NCBI GenBank assembly: GCA_930367215.1
Contig: OV884059.1
Coordinates: forward strand, 25,630,945 to 25,694,944
Direction: 5' to 3'
Origin: Pollenia angustigena
Lineage: Eukaryota; Arthropoda; Insecta; Diptera; Polleniidae
Length of the DNA: 64,000 nt
In this document: positions 58,070 through 64,000 of the stretch, one piece after another
How the letters are laid out: every line of letters starts with the position of its first letter
Position numbering within the stretch: the stretch's first letter is position 1
Program-made: the position numbers and the translations under genes
Notes under the pieces: generated by a model
What the model was told of the DNA's origin: nothing
Databases searched by the model: none
What the model saw: the letters and a program-made list of their open reading frames with translations, nothing else

Positions 58070-58755
58070 CTCACAGTGAAAAAGTGTCGATTAAGATTGG
58101 ATGAGGACAAAACTATTGTTAAAGTGAGGAAAAGAACTATCTATGAAAAATTTAGAAGTGAATTAGGGCTAACAGTGGATGTACCAAAGACTGGATTTGG
58201 AAACAGCCACGATGGTAACACCAGCAGAAGATTTTTTTCCAATCTTGAACTAGCTGCAGAAATAACTGGAATTGCATTTGATTTATCTACCGAATCAAAG
58301 TTATTATAAAAGTAAATACAAGTGGTTACAAAATTTATTTTCACGAGTTTGCTAATTATTGCTTAAACACTGCAAAACTTTACGTTACTCTATATCCCTG
58401 GCATACTATGAAACCTACAATGCACAAGATTCACATATATGACGCAACTGTAATACGTGAAGCATTGTTATCTATCGGGCTATTATGAGGCACGAAATAA
58501 ATATTTTCGGCGTAACAGGCAGAATTTTGCTAGAAAGTTTTCGGGGGTTCTGTGTAACAAAGATTTTATAGACTCTTGCTCAGTTTTTCGCTGATTTCTA
58601 GCATAAGATCAACTTAAAAAAAAGTCATTACCCTTTACGAAGAAGCAACTTCTTTTATGGTTCCACCTGTACTTGGCTCTGAAGAGAATTCAGATTCGGA
58701 AGAGGACTCTAAAGAAACAGAGGAAGAAGAACCATGGCACTCATCATCATCTTAG
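58070..58755 (+). pseudogene. Transib-like transposase C-terminal remnant
   Basis: The first open piece (58076-58309) contains RTIYEKFRSELGLTVDVPKT then GFGNSHDGNTSRRFFSNLEL, matching the DGNTARRFF block of Transib transposases (compare NGNFARKLM in RAG1). After frame breaks it continues KLYVTLYPWHTMKPTMHKIH, VIREALLSIGLL, EARNKYFRRNRQNFARKFSG and VLCNKDFIDS. The conserved Glu of the EARNK block is present; in this family that region corresponds to the RAG1 segment with the catalytic Glu. The acidic tail (SEENSDSEEDSKETEEEEPW) ends at TAG 58753-58755. The N-terminal half is missing. Confidence 0.65.
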
Positions 58756-59387
58756 TTTTAAATAAATTATGTAGTTGTTATTTTTTTTTTTAAATAAATT
58801 AATTATTTTCAGTTAAATTAAATACTATGAAATACATAAAAGTCACATAAAAGCTTGAAAATAAATATTTTGTGGAAATTTGCAAAAAATAAAAAAAAAA
58901 ATTTCTCAAGGTCGTTGCGGGGGATGGGTTTGGAGGGATACCTCCACCTGCCCATAAATGTTCAAATATTTAATTCTTATGGTATTAAGGCGTTAGTAAT
59001 CTATTTCTTTAAATATTTACATAATTTTTGCAAATATTATTTTTTGTAACCGCCCACAATTGGGGGCGCGGCGAAAATTACATTTTACGATCTCTTGGGT
59101 CCAATTTTAGAGTTTTTAACTTTCGTTGACGTTAAAAGTTGTATTTGCTTAACAAAAGTATGGGAAAACTTAAAAAAAATTTTTTTTTACAGAGGTTGGA
59201 TAAGCTTTTCTGGGGGGAACTTTTTCCTCTTTGGTCCGATTTAATTTTTTTTTTTGAGATTTACCTGCCTAGGACCAGAACACATATTTCTGCTAAGTTT
59301 CTTCGGTCTGAGGGCACTCAATAACTTTTTTTTTTTAATTCCCTAAGCTTATCCCGCGAAGCTCTACGCTTGTCAGCAGGAAAGAAA

Positions 59388-59465
59388 CCAGATTCCCTGA
59401 ATCGAACCCGCAACCGCGGCGCTGATAGATAGCTCACTACCAGCTAGCCTTCCGGGGCACTCAAT
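59388..59465 (-). repeat. tRNA-derived SINE-like fragment inside the Transib relic
   Basis: The minus strand reads GTGCCCCGGAAGGCTAGCTG and later GCGGTTGCGGGTTCGATTC. It has an A-box-like word (inverse near 59440-59450) and a B-box-like word (inverse at 59399-59409), matching the sequence at 14757-14826. It is not a foldable tRNA gene. Confidence 0.65.
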
Positions 59466-59524
59466 ATAAGCAAAAACAAAAAGTAATATCCGCCAAGATT
59501 GGCAAAATACCCCTATGTGAGACG

Positions 59525-61101
59525 GTACAACAGCTCTTCTGTACCCCTACCGTTTTTCAGAGTTCTACAGACTTATAGCATTCGTAATTGAAGCAACAGC
59601 ACACCTATAAAAGGTCGTCGGAAGGCTGAACATTGCCATTAAGTAATTGACAAAGAATAAGTTTTTATTCAACATTTTAATCCTACACTTTCGATTAAAA
59701 TCACAGCTACCATGTGAATTATTTATGGTTCTCTCTTTCGAGATTTCAATTGCTCTGAATAAATGTTAGAAAAGTTTTTCTACGGCAGAAATATGTGGGA
59801 TCATTTAAGACCTATGTGGTTCCATGTATGTATCTTAGTCACAATTAAGTGTATACATACATTTAATAACGTAAAAAGCTCACATAATGCATGATTGTTA
59901 TCGTTTGCGATTAAGTAAACAGTAGCAAAATTGTTATTTGTTATTTTATTGTTCTTTTTTACCTTTGGGGGCAGCACTAAACAATAACAAATTATAGGTG
60001 TATGAAAGAAAAATACTCGTTATACCTACTTAAACAATATTGTTGTTATTTTTGAACAGTTGTACAACAACAAAAGAACATGGCTAACAGAAATGAGTAG
60101 ATAGTAGGGCAACAAAACTTTGGATTGTTTAAAAATTAAAAAAATACTTGGGCTTGTTTGTATACCAACCAACAACAACTTTACTAGAAAATAAACAAAC
60201 AAAAACAATAAAAAAATCTTTGCAAATATTGTTGGTATTGCTGCTGATGATGAGAATTTATGTAGTGTATATATATTGTTGTTATTTGCAAAGCAATTTA
60301 AATGAAAAGTAAAAATAAAAACAACAAAACAACCACCTAACAATATGGTTTATACAGGCAAGACATGTTTTCCCTTACCGCTTGTTTACCATATGCATAC
60401 TTCCTCATTTATCCATCCACACAGTTTAATTTCACTACAATTCGGTTGTTTCTTGTTATTCATTCGTTGATGATATACATTTTATTTTATTTAAGAATCT
60501 ACGGCACTACCTACACCAGAGTATTCGGTTTTAATGCAACTTTTTGCCTCAACTTGAATGAAAGAAAAAAATTTGTGTGCTTTAGAGGATTCTTGTGTAC
60601 ATTTGCAGTAGTAGTAAGTAACATTTTAATGCATTTTTTATAAAAAAAAATTGCCGTTCTCTCTCGTTCGTTCATTCAATGTGACTTTTTCCAGAAAATA
60701 ACCGAACTACTTAACAGGGTGTCAGCATTTTGTAGTAAACGTCTATTTCATTGGGTCCGCATATAATTTTATATAAAAAAATTCAAACAAAAATAACAAG
60801 TAACAAGCACAAACAAACTGTAGCTGAAGCTCCTATAAATTTAATATGTTAGTATTATTGTATTTATAGAGCTGTAGTAAAGCATTTAATATTGTATAGA
60901 TAGAACACTTGACCCTTTAGGAACGGGCGTTTGCAAAATATTTCCCATAACAATTCGCTTATTATATAGAATCGTTTAATCTCCACTACGTATGCAAGTA
61001 TGTTGGAGAATTACAGCACATGGAGAAAAATGTGCCTTTAATCCAAAACTTCCGCCCATTTCGGTTTCAAACCAAAGCCACCATACGATTTGCTTGAGGT
61101 C
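59525..61101. other. intergenic DNA, no gene recognised
   Basis: AT-rich with AACAACAA-type words. The open frames at 60026-60343 (minus) and 60365-60643 (plus) show no domain and have the Phe/Leu-rich composition of chance frames in AT-rich DNA. Confidence 0.5.
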
Positions 61102-61104
61102 TTA

Positions 61105-61605
61105 AGGCCCAAATACACTTGTCAAATGCTTGACATCAAGCTCGTGTACGTGTGCTTGACATTAGCACATACATTTGCTGGATGAACTATCAAGCATTCA
61201 TTTTCATTTTATTTTGAAGTGACAACAGCAGGAGCAAAAAATATTAAAATATAAATAAAAAGTGTTTAATTGTGATTACATACTTTTAACTGTGTTGCTT
61301 TTTAATAAAAAAAAAAGAATTGAAGAAAAGAAGGAGAAAATTATTAAATAACATTTTTTTCCTCCAAAGCATTTTTTTGTTTTTCATCCGACATTTTGAA
61401 TGTCTGTTCGGTTTGAAATTACGTTTAAAGTGTGTGGGTGCTTGAAGAGTAACGCCAATACATTCATCAAAATCAACCGTCAAGCATGCTAAATATCTAA
61501 ATTTTTTGATTTTCCATCAAGCATCGTCGGTGTCACACATACAAACTCATTTTCACTAATACTACCTTAATGCTGGATGGGAATTTGACCAGTGTATTTG
61601 GGCCT
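61105..61605. mobile_element. Harbinger-like MITE (AGGCCC family, copy 2)
   Basis: A 501-bp element with ends AGGCCCAAATACACTTGTCA and the inverse of AGGCCCAAATACACTGGTCA, flanked by TTA (61102-61104, 61606-61608). It shares CGTGTACGTGTGCTTGAC and GCATCGTCGGTGT with the copy at 11536-11728 but has about 300 extra internal bases. Confidence 0.78.
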
Positions 61606-61684
61606 TTACCAATATGCTACTGTGGTGATGCCACTTGTTTTCTGGGATCTATTTGTGACACCAGGTTGCACACTTATCAATATA

Positions 61685-61921
61685 TCCCTCATTTGCTGCA
61701 AGACCGGCATAACTCAAAAATGAAATTTTGGAGTTAGAGATGAAGAATTATTCGCTTTATTTTTCTTTATATTGTGTATTAAATTCATCTTTATATCTTT
61801 CCCAGTTTGAAGAGAATGTGTCTTCTTTTTTCTAAGTAGTTAGAACAAATCAAAAACTTTAAATGCGTTTATCTCGAAATTGATTTTTTTGAGTTATGCC
61901 GGTCTTGCAGGAAATGAGCGA
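61685..61921. mobile_element. MITE with CTGCAAGACCGGCATAACTC arms
   Basis: A 237-bp element with ends TCCCTCATTTGCTGCAAGAC and TCGCTCATTTCCTGCAAGAC inverted (arms continue CGGCATAACTCAAAAA), between TA dinucleotides (61683-61684, 61922-61923). There is no ORF. Confidence 0.75.
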
Positions 61922-62050
61922 TATGTACATACATTTTAAGCCCCTGACAAGCATCATCCACATAATTATGCCAGAAAAGAAGCAAATAGATGGCTAACGA
62001 TTAGTTTTATTTCGCAAAAATTATATGTACAATATATTGGTTTGTATTCA

Positions 62051-62317
62051 AAAATGGCTTGACAGACTAAAAAAGAAATTGTGATTGATTGCTACTTTAC
62101 AAAAAAAAAAAATTAGCGAGCTAAACCATACTCGCGATAGTACCAAACTTTCTTCTTTATAAAAAAACTAATGTTATCAATATTTTTTAATTATATCCCT
62201 TAAAAAAGAGAAATTTATCAATATCGAATTCGAAAATAGCTTGACAGAATGAAATTGATTGCTATTTTGAACACTACAAAAAAATACCGGGTGTTAAGCG
62301 ATAGTTCCGAACTTTGA
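62051..62317 (+). repeat. diverged direct duplication
   Basis: AAAATGGCTTGACAGACT..GATTGATTGCTACTTT..CGCGATAGTACCAAACTTT (about 62051-62152) recurs as AAAATAGCTTGACAGAAT..GATTGCTATTTT..AGCGATAGTTCCGAACTTT (about 62230-62317). The function is unknown. Confidence 0.6.
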
Positions 62318-62462
62318 ATATGAAATATGTATATAGAAATCTATATATAAATCGGCAAAGGCAAAACAGTTAAGCACACTTTCCTCCTCTGTATGTCAAC
62401 CGATTTGAACCATTTGAAAGTTATTATTTTATTAAATTTGTTCAATATTTTCAGAGTTATAA

Positions 62463-62811
62463 CCCAGCGGTAACTTGAATGAGAAAAGAGACCAAATAGA
62501 AGGCCTTTTTAAGCAGACACAAGCCCTCCTCACCGCATTCCATACTTATTTATTTTTTACACAGGTTGTCATTTGAAGCAAGCCCTTCCACACTTCCCAA
62601 AGAAGGGAGTATGGAAGGTCACTTAAAAATAAAATAAAATAAACTACTTCCTTTCTCCCATCTTAAAGGAGGGAGTGGCTGTGTTCTGAATATTTTGGAA
62701 GGTCTTTCAAAAAGAAATTTATACCTTATAGAAGGCATACTTCTGAAGGCAGGATATCATACGAAACGAAAAGACCCATCACTTGCAGTCCTTTCAATAT
62801 TTACCGGTGGG
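62463..62811. mobile_element. MITE with CCCAGCGGTAA ends (copy 2)
   Basis: A 349-bp unit with tips CCCAGCGGTAA and TTACCGGTGGG (one mismatch). The interior is the same as at 56777-57200 (GCATTCCATACTTATTTATT, GAAGGCATACTTCTGAAGGC) in the same orientation, with small deletions. It is non-coding. Confidence 0.72.
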
Positions 62812-63077
62812 CAGCGTTCAAATTTGCTACTAACACATTTGCAGAACACATAAATACAAAATTGTTTTTTTTTTCAATTATCAAATAACAAAAAAAAAAA
62901 ATAGGATGTTCGATTATTCGACATTTTTTAGAAATCCCCCTGTTTCCACATGCAAGTGCAAGTTCGAAAAACTCAATACTCTCACACTTTTTCACTAACA
63001 TTCACACAATTTTTGTATTTTCAGCCAATCGGCTGTTTCCTCGATTTTTCGATTATAATACGTATACATTACTTGCA

Positions 63078-63813
63078 AGCATAGCTGGGGAATTTGGATT
63101 AAAATTAGAAATCATTACGATTAGAGAAATAAAATAATCTAATCATTAGAATTGAATTTTGATAAAAATTTCAGATTACTAATTGATTTGATTAGAAATA
63201 ATTAAAAATCTAATCACAATTAGTGACGATTAGCGTTTCTAATCAAATCTAATCAAAACTAATCCATAAAAAATTATTGATTAGATTTCTTGATTAGATT
63301 TGATTAGAAATGCTAATCGTCACTAATTGTGATTAGATAAATAAAAGAAAAAAAATCCGTGCATTTTTACTTACCAATAATTTTGAACACTTTAATTTGA
63401 ATAAAACAAAAATTACAATCTTACAAAACAAAGATTTTACTTTCAATGTTAAGTAAACAAAAAAATTATACTTGTACTTCCACAAAACACGTTGAAAATT
63501 AACATTAATAATAACACAACAACAAAGTGAACCAGCTGTGTCAAGTGTTTAGTTTAAGGACAGGGTGCACCTGTTCTTAAAAATAGTTGATCTAATCAAA
63601 TCTAATCAATTATTTTTTGGATTAGTTTTGATTAGATTTGATTAGAAATGCTAATCGTCACTAATTGTGATTAGATTTTTGATTATTTCTAATCTAATCA
63701 ATTAGTAATCGCCTAAAATGCATGACTAATCATAACTAATCAATTTTTCAGCACAATTAAAATTTCTAATCCAATTACTAATCATTAGGATTTCTAATCA
63801 TTATTCCCAAGTA
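63078..63813. mobile_element. GATTAG-rich inverted-repeat element with 10-bp flanking repeats
   Basis: About 736 bp between two copies of ATTACTTGCA (63068-63077, 63814-63823). The tips read inward AGCATAGCTGGGGAAT and ATTACTTGGGAAT. The interior is dominated by TAATC/GATTA words in both orientations, with a long internal inverted block (CTAATCACAATTAGTGACGA..GATTAG) occurring three times. There is no ORF. The type is unassigned; the tips are weakly hAT-like. Confidence 0.6.
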
Positions 63814-64000
63814 ATTACTTGCATATGGAAACGCCGGGTAAATACCGGAAATTAAATTTCTTTATTTTACTTTTCCGTGGTACATCTGATCATTTTTAAA
63901 TTTTCTATAATATTAAAAATGTTGATAGTTTTTGTTTTTCATCTGATACTTTTTGAATTTTTGTTAATATTCGATCATAAAGATAAAATTAATCATGCAT

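Larger units (their letters stand above)
57635..59519 (+). mobile_element. Transib-like DNA transposon relic
   Basis: An 1885-bp element with inverted ends CACATAGGGGTTTCTGCCAA and CACATAGGGGTATTTTGCCA, flanked by the 5-bp words AGACA (57630-57634) and AGACG (59520-59524). CACA-type tips and 5-bp target duplications are characteristic of Transib, the transposon superfamily related to RAG1. It carries transposase remnants (58070-58755), later repeat sequence (about 58880-59340) and an inserted tRNA-derived SINE (59388-59465). Confidence 0.7.

Noticed and set aside
58072..58078. A CACAGTG word identical to the recombination-signal heptamer, inside the Transib relic
   Set aside because: It is internal, without a nonamer at 12 or 23 bp, and the true tips are CACATAG at 57635 and 59519; it is probably chance.
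60026..60643. Two open frames of 92-105 residues on opposite strands
   Set aside because: No domain, AT-rich chance composition and no splice or start context to support them.

Overview
The window is AT-rich animal DNA (long A/T homopolymers, GT-AG introns, dense short inverted-repeat elements). The only host gene I can support is the 3' part of cut (ct), the Cut/Cux homeodomain transcription factor. The protein reads as a higher-fly Cut. The repeat load (DINE-1/Helentron-like repeats, rosa-type mariner relics, many MITEs) also suggests a higher dipteran, probably a calyptrate fly with a large genome; that last step is inference.

Gene layout: five coding exons on the + strand at 750-1216, 3383-3546, 5519-6952, 33669-34032 and 34136-36998. 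Their splice phases fit at every junction. Joined, they give 5292 nt, or 1763 codons plus a stop. The gene starts upstream of the window. In order, the exons encode a coiled coil with an acidic tail, an alanine tract, an acidic and Gln/His-rich linker ending in CUT repeat 1, a Ser-rich linker, and finally CUT repeats 2 and 3, a homeodomain with His at position 50, and an acidic C-terminus ending in AWNY. A 26.7-kb intron separates CUT repeat 1 from the rest. A 103-bp intron separates the last two exons. A very A/T-rich 3' UTR follows the stop.

Introns and downstream DNA (about 37-64 kb) are filled with mobile elements and repeats. Elements with clear target-site duplications (TSDs) are: three hAT-like elements with 8-bp TSDs (10825-11192, 18153-19048, 40044-40718); four with 3-bp TAA/TTA TSDs (11536-11728, 11945-12215, 21238-21420, 61105-61605); four with TA TSDs (17326-17795, 20222-20804, 50630-50945, 61685-61921); two dead DD41D rosa-type mariners (28156-29088, 49195-50471); and a Transib relic with CACATAG ends (57635-59519). 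A degraded Tc1-like transposase lies at about 53.5-54.4 kb. There are also tRNA-derived SINE pieces, Helitron/Helentron-like pieces ending in CTAG, foldback arrays inside cut introns, and several long-period tandem repeats.

The most unusual items are a short element present twice with identical ends and 13-14-bp perfect target duplications, a triple palindrome array in a cut intron, a higher-order tandem repeat with an inverted partner 6 kb away, and the Transib relic that keeps a RAG1-like C-terminal motif. No protein-coding gene other than cut and transposase remnants was found downstream of 37 kb. No CRISPR array and no convincing functional RNA gene was seen.
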